Positions 17,808-30,619 of a stretch of 64,000 nucleotides of DNA are shown here, in pieces. Under the pieces are notes generated by a model that was not told the DNA's origin, ran no database searches, and saw only the letters and a list, made by a program, of their open reading frames with translations. The position numbers and the translations under genes were made by a program. Where the stretch lies: NCBI RefSeq assembly GCF_910592395.1, contig NC_088326.1, positions 749,001-813,000 of the forward strand, written 5' to 3'. This stretch comes from Lineus longissimus (lineage: Eukaryota; Nemertea; Pilidiophora; Heteronemertea; Lineidae). Position 1 is the stretch's first letter; the number at the start of each line of letters is the position of its first letter.

Positions 17808-18562
17808 CAAATTATTTACAACCGCACATCAAAAAATCAAAGCAGCCTGCGAAATTTACACATGAGTTTTTGTGAGCAAACATAAATACACACAATGAAA
17901 TCACTGTTTGACACAGATGCTGCCAAGGAAAATAACATTTTGTCTCGAACTCAATTAAAAACTTTATTGATCCATGATGTTTTGTCAGGTGGCTTTATGT
18001 AACATTACATTTTCACTCATGTTTTCAATGGTAGCCTTCCCTAAATGGTGCCTTTTCCCCCAACATTTGAATAGTTCACCCAATATGGCTTAATACACTA
18101 TGCTTATGACCACCATGCATTGAAATAAAATGTTAAATGGGAATAGTACTATCTATCTAAGACCACAAGATGGACCATGATCTAGATGCATTCCCTGGTC
18201 TTCATTCATACCACCCATTTCTAAGTCGATCAAGTAAGAGACATCTAAACATTCAGGAGTACGACCGTCAATGGAAGGTGGTACGGAACATTGCTTTCAT
18301 ACGAAATGCCATCTCAATTGAAAAGACAATGAAGAGTGTCTGTGACGTGAAAATTGAGCAGAGTACAGCATATGACCAGTGACACAGATTATCATAAGGC
18401 TAAGCCATGATTGACCACCTCTCCTCTGATTGTGGAACAAAACACAGTTACATAACTGCCAAAACTGAAATAATTAAGCTAAATGATTACTATTTACAAG
18501 ATTATGACTCAAATTTAACTGCTAAATATCTGCTCATTGCAGCAAGCACCATTTAGAAACTT

Positions 18563-18640
18563 GAAGGGATATATATTGTATGAAATGTGAAGGATACATA
18601 TTGTATGAAATGTGAAGGATACATATTGTATGAAATGGGA
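18563..18640. repeat. 25-bp tandem repeat, about three copies
   Basis: The unit TGAAATGTGAAGGATACATA plus TTGTA occurs at 18581 and 18606, with partial copies on both sides. Confidence 0.85.
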
Positions 18641-19079
18641 CATACAGGTTTTAATCAATGAAGTAGCAGACAGTGGTTCCACCCAGTATGCAGATATTTG
18701 TAGCCACGACCTTGTCTACCTGAGAAAATGTTTCACATAAAAAGGTAATATTACACAGAAGTCCACGACAGTGAGCAATGTCAATACCAGTATGTTCTAT
18801 GCAGTTATACAACCACACTTTCCTAACCACATGATAACATTTTACACTATACTGTCTCATTGTTAAGACCAATATGACAATGACTACTTTGCATTCAGCA
18901 AACAAGCATCACAGATTCTTGGACTGTACATGTAATCTCAGTAATACACTTTCTTTGATCCCGATCACCATCAAGTAAAATGAGTCCCTTGAATTGATTG
19001 ATTAAACTACCTAGCAGAGTGTATCACATTGCTTTGTTTATTTTTTAATACAACAGTTCAGAACTTTGGTCCTGGATGA

Positions 19080-19204
19080 GATGATGGTACGGTTTGTGCA
19101 TAACTGACCAATCAAGAATCAGAGCCAGTAAGTAAATCAGATGATTTACATCATTTGCTGGCTGTTTGTTGATTGGTCAGTTATGCGCAAACCGTACCAT
19201 CATC
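19080..19204. mobile_element. 125-bp palindromic MITE-like element
   Basis: Arms at 19080-19115 and 19169-19204 are 36-bp reverse complements with one mismatch (GTGCATAACTGACCAATCAA on the left). The 53-bp centre is unrelated. Confidence 0.8.
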
Positions 19205-19559
19205 AATTCCAGTAAAAAAGTTAGCTGTCGTATTCATGACGGCCTCCCCACCTTTATCGGTTTGTGATGTCACACAGCGGGCCAGAGGTCAAGCCAACAT
19301 GACAAACCATTAGCACAGATCCCTATTTGATGTCAACCTCACTCAAGACATCAATCTCGCAGCAACCATATCTGATTTATATGAACATTTGACCTGTCAC
19401 TCTCATCCACTTCATGAAAGTTTGCCAAAACCACCTGTACACCTCATGCCATTTCATCATAATGTCAACAAGCTTCAGTTTGAAAACTGATATCAAAGTC
19501 TGTAAAGACCAATAAAGCTAGCAAGGCCATCATGTCAATTGTCATAAACTTAAATGTTC

Positions 19560-22500
19560 TCAATATCGGACATTTTCATAAGCTGGTGGTTCCTCGTTAT
19601 TTACGATATTTGCTTGCTCCCGCCTATCTGTTCCGTGATGTCCTTCACCCTCCTCTGCATGGCGCCTGTACTGGTGCTCGTACAACTTGGCCTTGTTCAT
19701 CGGGGGCCCTGGAAGAAATTGTACAACCAATCAGTAATACGAGCTAACTTACAACAGAAGACATGACACTGACAACCAAACTCTGAGGGAACAAGAATGA
19801 ACTGGGCTGGAGCCTCCACTCTATAACATGTCTTGTCTACATTTAGTGTCGAACACCAAAAGATGAACTTCACCACTTACCAATATAGGATAGTAACACT
19901 GGCAAGAAGATAAGCCCATGGGACGCGCCAAATATCACGATGCCTAGATACATCCGGAAATAGAACACTTGGAACAGCTGTGACTTGGAGAACGCCAGCA
20001 CGATGATACCGACTAGCTTGGTCAACGTAATACCACTGAAAACCTGCAGAGAAATTGGACAAGTTAGGCAGAGCTACCTGAGAACATGCAGAAGAACTGA
20101 CTCTGTCTCAACCATTCTACCACATGTGTTCAGTTTGTTTGATACTACTTCTGTATTGGACCAGGCCTCCCTCCTGTAAGCAGGAGTTGGTTGCCTCCCT
20201 GGTTAGGCAACGATTAAGGCTGTTTATGTTTCTCACTTGGATGAGGTCTTTTGTTTGCCAAGGCATAGGCACCAGGTACAGGGAAACATGGCAATCACTT
20301 GCCCAAGATCACAAGTAATAATTTGAAGAACATTTGAAGAAAAGTTATACGTTCGCTACTTTTGAGTCGTAGAGTTGAATGCTGTACCGAGTTCACAGGG
20401 CACATGAACACTTACTGAGCTTCCCATATTAGCGAGAGCATCCTTAGCGCGACGCACTCTACTACCCTCTATACTCATGGCGAACTTCCTGACAATGTGA
20501 GAACAGAACTCAACACCAATACCAACGGTCTGCAATGAAAATCAGTGAACATTAGAACAGATATCATCACATACACAGTTCTGAATGTTCTTTCTACCTC
20601 TTGTGGCTCAAGACAAAAGTTTGGCAGTTTTCAAGTTCACGTAGAACATAGAAATTTCTATTCCTATGCTTTCATAAGGATGTTATCGGTGACTTACCAT
20701 GACTAAGTTGACGAGTGCGACCGCGTTCAGCGATATACTCCACATGGACATCATACCCAGCATGCTAACAACAATCATCGCCACGACGATGAGGACAATG
20801 ATCGCCGACCAGAGATCGATTCCGAGTAATAGGAACGTGACGACGAAAACGGCGGCCATACAGAGACTGAGGTTGTACCAAGTGTCGTGGACGATGTGTA
20901 GGTACTGCTCGTAGTAGACATAGAAAATACTGAAAAGATGAGAGAACAACTTTGATATGATCTCACAAAAAGTCACCTTCAGTAGGGTTCAATCTTCAAC
21001 AACTGTACTATTGTATCAATGCTGTGACAGGTGCACACTAATTATGGCCAAGGAATACAATTTTTGCTTTCTTGAGATTTTCTAGAAATTTTTTTTTCAA
21101 ATTCTGAGAAAAAAAATTTTCTTCAAAAACTCACCTGTAAGGGAACACTGTATAGTTGAGGTTATCTCCCATACCCGTACTGTTCTGAATCGTCATGGTG
21201 ATGTTGTCGGCGATGATATAAGCTTGTTTTAATCCGTCAATGTAATCAGCCGAAGTTTTTAGGATTGTGTGGTATGTCATGAAATAGGTCGAACCAATCT
21301 GGGTATTGTTGTCAAGTAGTTTGACCGCTGACCCATAGGCGGCGTGGCCTCTGAAAATAAACAAAATACATTGATGAATAATTTACTGTAAAAATCACAA
21401 CTAAAATTCAAGTAGCCCAGAAAACAAAGAATCGGAGTGGCACTTTGCTGGAAACTAAAATTACAAAGAGTCGGGCCAAGAAAATGGATTTGCCTAAAAA
21501 GCACAAATTTGATGACCAGAGTCAGGCCTTGGATGTAGAATTTGAGGCACCTGGATATATTTGACTCTCATGTGCCACTATAAACTGGCCTTTCTTACCC
21601 TTTAGCACATTTTGTTCCTGGATTGTCCTTCAAAAACCACGGTAAATACTTCATGAAGTCATCTGGATCCGGCCGTCCCTGCGTCTTTTCGATATGACAT
21701 GTTGTACACGTCCTATTCTCCACTGTAGCGGGGCAGAATCCATGGTCTGGTGTTGTATATTCCCGACAACACGGAGGATTTCCACGGGGGTCCGTCCAAT
21801 CAACAAAATCATCAAGCCAAGATGTTGCAGGCTGCGCTATTCTTGTTCTGGAGAAAAATAAATGGATTTTAACGAACATGCAGGCGTGATTAATCGAATG
21901 AGAAAATGAAATAGTTGACAGACAACATGCTCATCAGTTGTATGGAAAACAGGTAGTCATCGCAGTAAGCAATTTGTTGTTGATACCTCTGTGACCTCAC
22001 AAAGTTTATCAAGGTCAATATTTTTGTTGACTGTTGAGCTGAATTTATGATACGTATTGAAGGTCTGTTGATATCTTGAGCTATGGTCAAAAAAGGATTT
22101 TAAGAGATTTGGACTGACACACAATAGGTTAGTCACACTGGTATGTAACAAAAACCAATAACTTGATTCCGATTCAAACTTAATATTTTACAATTTTCTT
22201 ATTTCTTTAAAGCAACTTACGAATTAGGGTCTTTTGATGCTGTGTAAACCTGTCCAAGCAATGAGTCCTGCGGGCATCCAGTCGCACCGCATATCATATC
22301 CTGACCGGCGATACTCGTATAGTCATGGCCATTCCCGACGACAAAATAAACAGGGGGTCCAACGTGAAGGTAGTCCTCCAAAGCCTCGAAGTATCTTAAG
22401 ACGTACGAGTCACTCGGCATGGAGAGTTTCTGATCGAGACCAATTTCGAGTTTGTCAATCATAGCGACGCAGGAGCAGAACCATCCCGTGAAGATGACCA

Positions 22501-25500
22501 TCTGAAGTGGAATGAAGAGAGTTCAGCTTTTTAACTTTTCTTGTTTTTTTCCATAACTTATAACGTTGACACTAATAACTATTCTTCTTTTTATCACTGT
22601 CAAGACGTTAAAGAAATTTGTCATGAGGATTCTTAGCCTTGAACAATTCTACTCACAACAGTCGCCCTGACCCAGTCGGCCATCAGGAATCGGGAGTAAT
22701 ACTTCTTGAAGAAATTGAGCAGGAATCCATCAGTTGGAACGTAGTCGGTCTTTTTGTTTTCTCTAAAACAGCAGGCAACATCATAGCGGTTCGACTGGAA
22801 GAAACAAAATCAAAATGAATATTTCGAAACATATATACTTACAACTAAGAATGACATTCCTCCTGTGAAAGGCATTCTGTGGTTTGTTCTTGTCATCTTC
22901 AGTTTGCCGCTGCAATTTGCCACTTACACCTGCCACTCAGTGCTTGGGGGAAGACTCTTTAACCCTATCTCTAGGAGCAACTAACAGGTGTCTCTCCTAT
23001 CTTACATTACATCGACTCTATTCATTTCTACTGGAGGAATGTCTTTATAACCAAGTCAAACTTCAACTCCCTAACCTTGCACACCAGACCTAACTCCCTA
23101 ACTTTGTATACGAATGACCAAAAGATCACCAAGCGAACCGCCTAGCTCCTGCCTATAGTCCGTCTTTCAGAATCAAAAGCACGTACCTCTTGTCGTTTTG
23201 AGTCAAGTGACAGCAAGCTGATGAAGGCTGTGACCTGGAACAGGAAGTCAAAGAGGACGGCCCCGCCGGCGTAGAGTGAGAACATCTGGACTGCCGGCAT
23301 TGACGTCAAGGCACCTAGGGGAAGACGAAGACATCAAAAACAATCAGGAACACATGGAAATGCGTTTAGAGGTTACGTTTGGAGAGTTGAAGGTTTTCAG
23401 AGGTCAACCTGGAGTCCCCTCGCTGGGATTGGTCGTCTGGTTTGCTGCACTCAGCACAACCCCACAACCAGGTACTCACTGCCGCAGCAGGGTCGTAACT
23501 TCCCCTGGCCTCCTTCCATACATCCCAACCAAGTGCTTATGCTGTACTGTCATTCCTAAACACTAGGGAGATTAAAAATCAGGTTACTCACCAAGGAAAA
23601 ACGCGACAGACTCTGACGCACTTGTCAGCAGCATACTGGGACCTATCCTGCCGAGTATTTTTCCGATTTGTTCCTCGCGGCTTTCCATGGGTCCCCGCGG
23701 ATCCCTCTGGTACGCTTGCACGAGAATGAAGATGTTATCGACGCCGACCGCCAGGACGAGGAAAGGTACGACTTCGATGATGATCAAACTTGCTGGGAGT
23801 CCGCAGTAGCTGAAGATTCCAAGGGAACATCCAACAGAAAGGAGGACGATGAGTACTCCAGAGATGCCAAGGGTGACTTTTGAGTCGATCTGAAAAAAGT
23901 CAGCATGCAGTTGAGATTAGTAACAGTCATGTAGTGGTTTAAAGCCGTGGTCAAACAGTGGGAAGAAGAAGGGATTAGATCAATACCAAGTTACCGAGAT
24001 CTTCACCAAGACCTGCCAAAAGAATCAGGCTAACAAGAATCTCAACTTTCAGCCAGAAAAAGAACTTTGAAGCTTTTGAATCCTTGCCGGCAAGTGAACA
24101 AGACTGTAAGGATATCTGACTCACTCTTGGTTTATCGAGTGGTGAATAAGCTATATGGAATGATATGGAGAAGATATACTTACAAAGATTCTGTCAAAGG
24201 AAGTGAACTGGCCGAGGGTGACTGAGATATAGCCAAACATGAGCAAATAGCTCACCAGGATTGTAAAGATGTCGGAATTGCTCTCCCTGTTAATCTCATC
24301 TTCGACAGAACGCTGAAACGAAAAATATTGAATTTTAAGTTTTTTCTACGATTTTCCACAGAAGCTGTATGTTAAGCACTTTGAAATCTGAATTTTCTAG
24401 TCAACATGAAGGAGCAGCTGATAGCAACATTTCCGGGGGTCAAGAAGCAACAAGACTTACCTCAGATGAAAAGTTCACAAATATATTATTATCCGCAGGC
24501 TTGGCATATCCTTTAATGAACTCAATGAAAGCCTTTTCCCACGCCATGGCCTTTTTGTATTCGATGGAGTCTCGAACTGCGTTATTCACCGAAAATGTGA
24601 TGACAATCGCCGTAGCGTTTTCGTAATTTTCCTCGGGGAATCCACCAAGTGCTACCCACGGGAAGATGGGGCCACCGTACGTTCCGAGACACGATGTGTT
24701 GAATTGGCCAGTGTCTTGAACAGAGGCGGGCGACCTAGAATCGTAGAATGAAATCAAATCAATGAAATACGGCGACATATTTTGTACTGAAATATTTTTT
24801 GGAAATTTGAACAAGGTTACACAAGAATCTGCTCAATGTGGAGCTGCTTTATTTCTGCTCTATTTGAAAGAATAGAGAGGAATACTGGCCAAAGGTCACC
24901 ACCTGCACCACAAAGTTCTTTGCGGAATTCTATAGGACTGCCACTACCAATGCTACAGCCAGAAAATAGCCAAGGCATAAGTTGTTTTCTTTGACCAGAA
25001 GCATGCATTCAAGTCACCATGCTGGCAAGGTAAAAGCTTACAATAAACAAACCACTGGACGTTTTAAAGCGCTAATGAGATGTTCTCACCAAAAGCGTGC
25101 ATTTCAGATCGATATTTTGAATGTCACATTACACAAGTCTTCATCACCGAATCAATGAGGCCTGTCAATTACACTAAGTGTGGCTCTGTACTATTAAGTA
25201 GATCAGTTGAAAGCTTTTCTAGCTTAAAGCGACCACCTCAGTTATGTTGCCCAGATGGCAGTAAAACAACTCACAGCTCACATCATGCAATCTGGACCAC
25301 CTCAGTAATGTTGCCCAGATGGCAGTAAAACAACTCACAGCTCACATCATGCAATCTGGACCACCTCAGTTATGTTGCCCAGATGGCAGTAAAACAACTC
25401 ACAGCTCACATCATGCAATCTGGACCACCTCAGTTATGTTGCCCAGATGGCAGTAAAACAACTCACAGCTCACATCATGCAATCTGGACCACCTCAGTTA

Positions 25501-28500
25501 TGTTGCCCAGATGGCAGTAAAACAACTCACAGCTCACATCATGCAATCTGGACCACCTCAGTTATGTTGCCCAGATGGCAGTAAAACAACTCACAGCTCA
25601 CATCATGCAATCTGGACCACCTCAGTTATGTTGCCCAGATGGCAGTAAAACAACTCACAGCTCACATCATGCAATCTGGACCACCTCAGTTATGTTGCCC
25701 AGATGGCAGTAAAACAACTCACAGCTCACATCATGCAATCTGGACCACCTCAGTTATGTTGCCCAGATGGCAGTAAAACAACTCACAGCTCACATCATGC
25801 AATCTGGACCACCTCAGTTATGTTGCCCAGATGGCAGTAAAACAACTCACAGCTCACATCATGCAATCTGGACCACCTCAGTTATGTTGCCCAGATGGCA
25901 GTAAAACAACTCACAGCTCACATCATGCAATCTGGACCACCTCAGTTATGTTGCCCAGATGGCAGTAAAACAACTCACAGCTCACATCATGCAATCTGTT
26001 AGATTGAAATAATGATCAGCCACATGCATTGGTTTTCACCAATTCTAATTTTCACTAACTTTTTGCCATTTGGTACTGTGGCCAATTGTAGCAACCCCTG
26101 GCAAATTGCATGCGTTCTGTAAGTTTTGGCTAAAAGCACGCAACCCTGAGTTGCCGTGGTAACTGCTGCTACAACTCACCGCACGCAAGAAATAAAGTGG
26201 TCGATATAATCAGCATTTCTTAACAAGTGATATGGATCCATAACTATACGATTCAGAGTTGTGTTGTCATTTTGAAAGTAATTCAACACACTCAAAATAG
26301 TACAGTTTTTTATTTTAGGACTTAGTGGCATGAAACAGATATCGTTAAGATATATAGGTTCAGTGCCGTAATCGCCAGTGTATTTGCCAACAACGTTATT
26401 CACGATATTCATCTGAAGAGTCAGAATCTGAAAAGATCAAAACGACATTGACATATTGAAAAATAAGTCAGTAATTTTCTGTGACAAACTCTCCAAGTCA
26501 ACCTGCTGAAGAAAGTAAACAACATTAACACTTCCAGTGCCAGCACTCACCTAACGCAATACATAAAGTGATCAATATAATCGGCAAACGTCAGGAAACC
26601 CCACTCGTCCTGCTTCTTCATATCCAGAGTTGTCTTATCATTTTGAAAATAGTTCAGCACACTCATAATCGTACAGTTGTTGTTATCGGGTCGGAGCGGT
26701 GCAAAGCAGATATCTTGAAGCCCGATAATCATGTCTAGTTCAGGGAAAGGGGCGACTATTTTTTCAATTTGTAACTGCAGGGCCAAAATCTGAAATAGTT
26801 TACATGCAAGTGTGAAAGATGACAAAACTTATCAATTGATATTCTTTCCCAATGCTGATACACCTCCAGTAACAAGGAATCCCCACTCTACATACCATTC
26901 GGAGGACTGTCCTCATAGCAAACACAAGCAATTCTAATTGCGGTAACCTATATTATTCAATTGCTGGAATGTGCAATAACTGATTCTTGTCACAGGCATC
27001 TGACCACCACATTTGAGCAAACAGCTCAGGACGTACCTCCTCCAAAATGTCTAATTTGAGAGCAGTACTAAAATTCCTTGTTCCTGTGTTTGGGGCCGAG
27101 TCCTTTCTCTCCCAATATTTGCCGTGTTTTGTGGTATTCACCGTGATGATCAACTGCTCAGTGCGGAAGAAAGGCCTGCAAGATGAAGCGACAGTTGAAG
27201 ACAGAGATTCCTAGCAAAACACGCTATGTGACTCGTCACAGCTAAACTAGGCGAATATCACTCTTAGCTTGGCAGATTGAGACAGACTGATTGATTCATT
27301 GCATTGTGACTGCCTTTTGTGAAATCTGAGTACATCAATTGCATCCATTACCTCTTGGTGTTATTTGGGATCATCTTCTGTGTATTGCTGTGACGGGTCA
27401 CAATACATCTTTTTTTGAATTTGAGAAAAATTACGTCACAGATCGGAATCTATTTGAAAATGCCACTGATGTCCATCTGAAGAATAACTTACCCAAATGT
27501 GCTATCGTAAGTCCTCTTCTGCACGCGAGCGGTGCTGTCTGGGGCGGACCACAGCTGGACGGGATCAGTCACAACATCAAACTTGACAATACCAATACAG
27601 AAGATGATGGCGATGACCAACACGACCGAGAGAACAGTGAAAGGATACGTCGCAGCGATAGTTCCCCAGCGTCTGAAAACGAAAGCAATATTACATTTTT
27701 AGGACCAAAAACAGAAAAATTCATCCCAAAACAAACAGATCATGATATTATTGGTACCATTTTGCTGATTGGGAGTTTTTTGTGACGTCACAGTGTTAGA
27801 GACGCCACAAACAGCATCTTTTCAATCTGTGACGCAACATGTAAAAGTACAATCAGCCTAATTAGGACCACCACAGGTCAGTTCAGTAGCTGCTTGAGCC
27901 TCTCATAACTTGGTTAATTGGATGCGCTGGGATTTGAAACATTTACATTGACCTACCTGAATCCAAGTTCCAAAAGACGTTCAAATTTGGCTCCGATTTT
28001 TTCCAGACAGCCAATACTTTCCAATGAAACAACCGGTGGTTCACTTGCTCCTCTCTTTCGGTGTATCGGCTCACCAGGTGTCACTTGGGTATCAAGGGTG
28101 CTGAACGAACCGGGACCATCCGGATCCAATCCGAAACCGTCTCGCAGGACGATAAGATACCAAATCTGATAGGTGCAGAAGACGAGAAGGAAACCGGCAA
28201 AAACGCAGAACATAATGAACCACATTGCATCCACACCAAGAATCGTCCACGGAGGTGGAAGAACTTTAGCAGGGGGTGGAGGTCCACATGATGCTATACA
28301 ATCTTGACAACTGCATGCTTGGGTGTCATTGTTCGGAGCAAAATTACAAGGTGTGATTGTCTTATTCATCGGGACGAGCGCGGTCGAGTTCTCAACCAAA
28401 ATCGGCATGTCGGTGACATTGTAGTTGATCCCGAATGGGACGCCTACATTACCCTTCGTCCCGATGAACTTAAAGACATCTGTAACATTGCAGTCTTTGA

Positions 28501-30619
28501 TGTTCTTATTCCCACAAACCAACTGGAGAGACTTTCCATTAGAGCTCGGCATCTGGACATCCTTGCACGAGTTGAAGAACCCAAGCGCATAGTCCCACGT
28601 CATGGCAAAGTCTACATGCTCCACGTAATCCTGCGCCGTCACGTTATTGACGTAACCGAGCATGAAGTCGGTCTGGTAAGGGTCGCACGTGAACGCGCAA
28701 AACATGTTGATGAAGTTTCTCAAGCATGCCGGACATCGCCCAAAGATTTGAAAAGGTACGGCTAAATTTGTGTTCAATGTTTTCAGTTGCTTGGCACTGC
28801 AGCATGTCAGCGGATTTTTGCCTGTAAATGGAAGTAAAGGCACATGAAAATCATAAGAATGATATCGAGACTTGCCCGCCACTGGTTCTAGGTGCCAAAT
28901 TCCCTTGAAATGTAACCTGAGCTCACCCTACAAAGGACAAAGCGGCAACCAGACCAGTCAGGTTTCGAAACTTAGACCGTCGGATTGAGAGTCTGGCACT
29001 GTACAGCAAGCTACGCCCTGCGCCGCTAATGCTAAGAGTCAAGACAAGTGCAATACTTACCAATGGCATACTGCGGGCACAAGTCGCCCAAAATCTTGAT
29101 GGCGTCGGTGTCATTAAGTGGCTTGGCCGGTCCGGTATACGGGAGATTGTGTGTATCGTCTTCATAGACGCCATACCAAAGACAGTGACCTTGTTCACCG
29201 TCAGTCACACACTGGAAAGAAAATGAAACATTGCAGTTTCGTCAATCAATCAATCAATCAATCAATTTATCTTGTTTGGTCAGAAGGGGTTAAATGAGTA
29301 TTTTCATGTAATGCAGCAGACTGACAATACAAGCATATAGGAAAACAATCAATCCTTCTGTGATACGAGTTGACATTTAGAACAATGCCAGTGCATTGTA
29401 CTTTGTAGGTTCATATCATAGTCCACTTCCTTGAATGATGGCAATTAACTGTGCAAACCAAACAACATGAGACTATGATGGGCATCAGCTGCTAGCTGAC
29501 TAATCCAACAATCTCTTGGTCTTGTTTTTCTGATCGCCATTCAATAACTAGATGCAAGATTCTATGTTGCAAGAGATGGATGTTTTTATGTGATATCATC
29601 TTTAATTTTTGGGTCGCAATGTCGGCACTGAACCAAACTACATGAGAGTTCCTGCAGTGAACAAACATAGCATAGAATACTTTTATCTCTCAGTTTTAAC
29701 CCGGAAACCTGAACTCAAGATATCGCTTTACAGAGATAACAGTATTGATCATTATATATTCTATATCATTTAGATATTGACCCGACGTACCTTGGTCTCA
29801 TAAAAAAGGTCAAGAAACACGGCCAGAGACGATTTTATAAGGTCAACGAAATCAAATGTACATGTAGAACCTCTTTAATAAGGACACCCTCGGGACTGAA
29901 AAGTACTGTCCTTAAAAGAGAGGTGTCCTGATTAGAGAGGTAAAATTGAATGGTAACAACCAATTTGGTACCAAAACCAGTGTCCTTAATAGAGAGGGTG
30001 TCCTTATTAGAGAGGTGTCCGCTAAGGGAGGTTCTACTGTACATGTAGCAACCTGGCAGGCATAAGACCGATCTCCTTCTCCTTCAGTATAGGCCACAGT
30101 CTACATAATATAATCAGCTCTTCTAAAGTGCAAACTTTAGTTAGGTGTCTACGTTCAAATCACAAGTCCTTCCAGGTTTCGAAAGAAAACTTTTTGGGGT
30201 TTCTTTCAGAGAACAATCACAAAGGGTTAACATGAACTTGGCCCGATTGACAAAAGAGAACACTGTGATTGAATCAGCGAAACGTTTTCATTGTTGCAAT
30301 GATCAATGATTTTGACAAGACAAGACAAACTCGAAAGAACAAATGCCACTCGAATGAAATAATTAGGCCCTAGTCTTAATTTTTCTGCCCTAATATGGAG
30401 AATAAAATTAACAAGACCTACGACGCGACTCATGATGGCTAATTCCTACCAAAAGGTGAAATACCCATCTTTTAAGGGGTAAACTCATTGCGATTATATA
30501 AATATACAGATCATTTGTATGAACATACAAACATTTATGCAAACTGAAACTCAAAACTGACTCACCATGCAAAACAGCAATGTGAATGCTACACCTAAAA
30601 TCAGATGTAATTTCTCCAT
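19560..30619 (-). CDS. NPC1 intracellular cholesterol transporter, complete, with alternative exon 6
   Basis: Lysosomal membrane protein that receives cholesterol from NPC2. Exons (minus): 30566-30619, 29061-29211, 27957-28821, 27493-27672, 27037-27175, 26551-26789 (6a) or 26180-26427 (6b), 24461-24734, 24184-24312, 23592-23889, 23187-23314, 22657-22794, 22221-22501, 21599-21847, 21135-21350, 20698-20929, 20416-20529, 19881-20043, 19560-19708. All phases agree; the product is 1332 aa with 6a, 1335 with 6b (human 1278). Visible parts: signal peptide (first 17 residues), Cys-rich N-terminal sterol domain, CSCQDC segment before the first core helix, middle luminal domain (exons 4-7), sterol-sensing domain (exons 8-10, [20 protein letters not shown]), Cys-rich luminal loop, last helices. 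Exon 3 is one 865-bp exon. The tail ends PPAYENVRY and lacks the vertebrate LLNF lysosomal signal. Identification is secure. Confidence 0.96.
25231..25998. repeat. 64-bp tandem array, exactly 12 units, in NPC1 intron
   Basis: Twelve units of 64 bp with almost no divergence (one T-to-A change, in unit 2). The array lies in the intron between exons 6b and 7 and starts 182 bp past the 6b donor on the transcribed strand. On that strand each unit contains GATGTGAGCTGTGAGTT, that is, two 5' splice-site-like hexamers (GTGAGC and GTGAGT). There are no spacers, so it is not a CRISPR array. Confidence 0.97.
26180..26427 (-). other. NPC1 alternative exon 6b
   Basis: 248 bp, acceptor TTTTCAG and donor GCG|GTGAGT, entering in phase 0 and leaving in phase 2. 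It encodes a homologue of exon 6a: both contain [23 protein letters not shown] and ADYIDHF..CVR. It differs strongly in the first 25 residues and in the segment before ADYIDHF (PYHLLRN here against WGFLTF in 6a). No stop or splice defect is present, so it is not a decayed copy. Confidence 0.9.
26551..26789 (-). other. NPC1 exon 6a (more human-like copy)
   Basis: 239 bp, acceptor ATTTCAG and donor TAG|GTGAGT, phase 0 to phase 2. It contains [23 protein letters not shown] and [18 protein letters not shown], closer to human NPC1 than exon 6b. It is separated from 6b by a 123-bp intron. Confidence 0.93.
28960..29036 (-). repeat. Degenerate tRNA-derived SINE-like sequence
   Basis: On the minus strand GGGCGTAGCTTGCTGTACAG resembles a tRNA acceptor/A-box. 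It is followed by an anticodon-arm-like AGACTCTCAATCCGA and a degenerate B-box, AGTTTCGAAACC. It sits in NPC1 intron 2. Weak evidence. Confidence 0.3.
29242..29267. repeat. (TCAA)n microsatellite
   Basis: About six TCAA units in NPC1 intron 1, just upstream of exon 2. Confidence 0.95.
29859..30047. mobile_element. 189-bp terminal-inverted-repeat element in NPC1 intron 1
   Basis: The ends begin TACATGTAGAACCTC and, on the other strand, TACATGTACAGTAGAACCTC; GTCCTTATTAGAGAGGTGTCC-like motifs recur inside on both strands. It has no coding capacity. A partial relative is at about 57896-57965. Confidence 0.75.

Larger units (their letters stand above)
17808..19559 (-). other. Presumed NPC1 3' UTR
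   Basis: No exon is seen. The interval holds a 25-bp tandem repeat and a 125-bp palindromic element, listed separately. Its status as UTR rests on the downstream AATAAA. Confidence 0.35.

Noticed and set aside
25231-25998. CRISPR-like regular repeat
   Set aside because: Units are directly adjacent with no spacers, in an intron of an animal gene. It is a minisatellite.
26180-26427. Exon 6b as a decayed pseudo-exon of NPC1
   Set aside because: Its frame, acceptor, donor and phases are intact, and the conserved cysteines and DICF/NCTI/ADYIDHF motifs are kept.
27339-27785. Plus-strand 148-codon frame
   Set aside because: Runs opposite NPC1 exon 4 and its flanking introns without splice context of its own.
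28304-28765. Plus-strand 153-codon frame in the NPC1 region
   Set aside because: Lies entirely opposite NPC1 exon 3; shadow frame.
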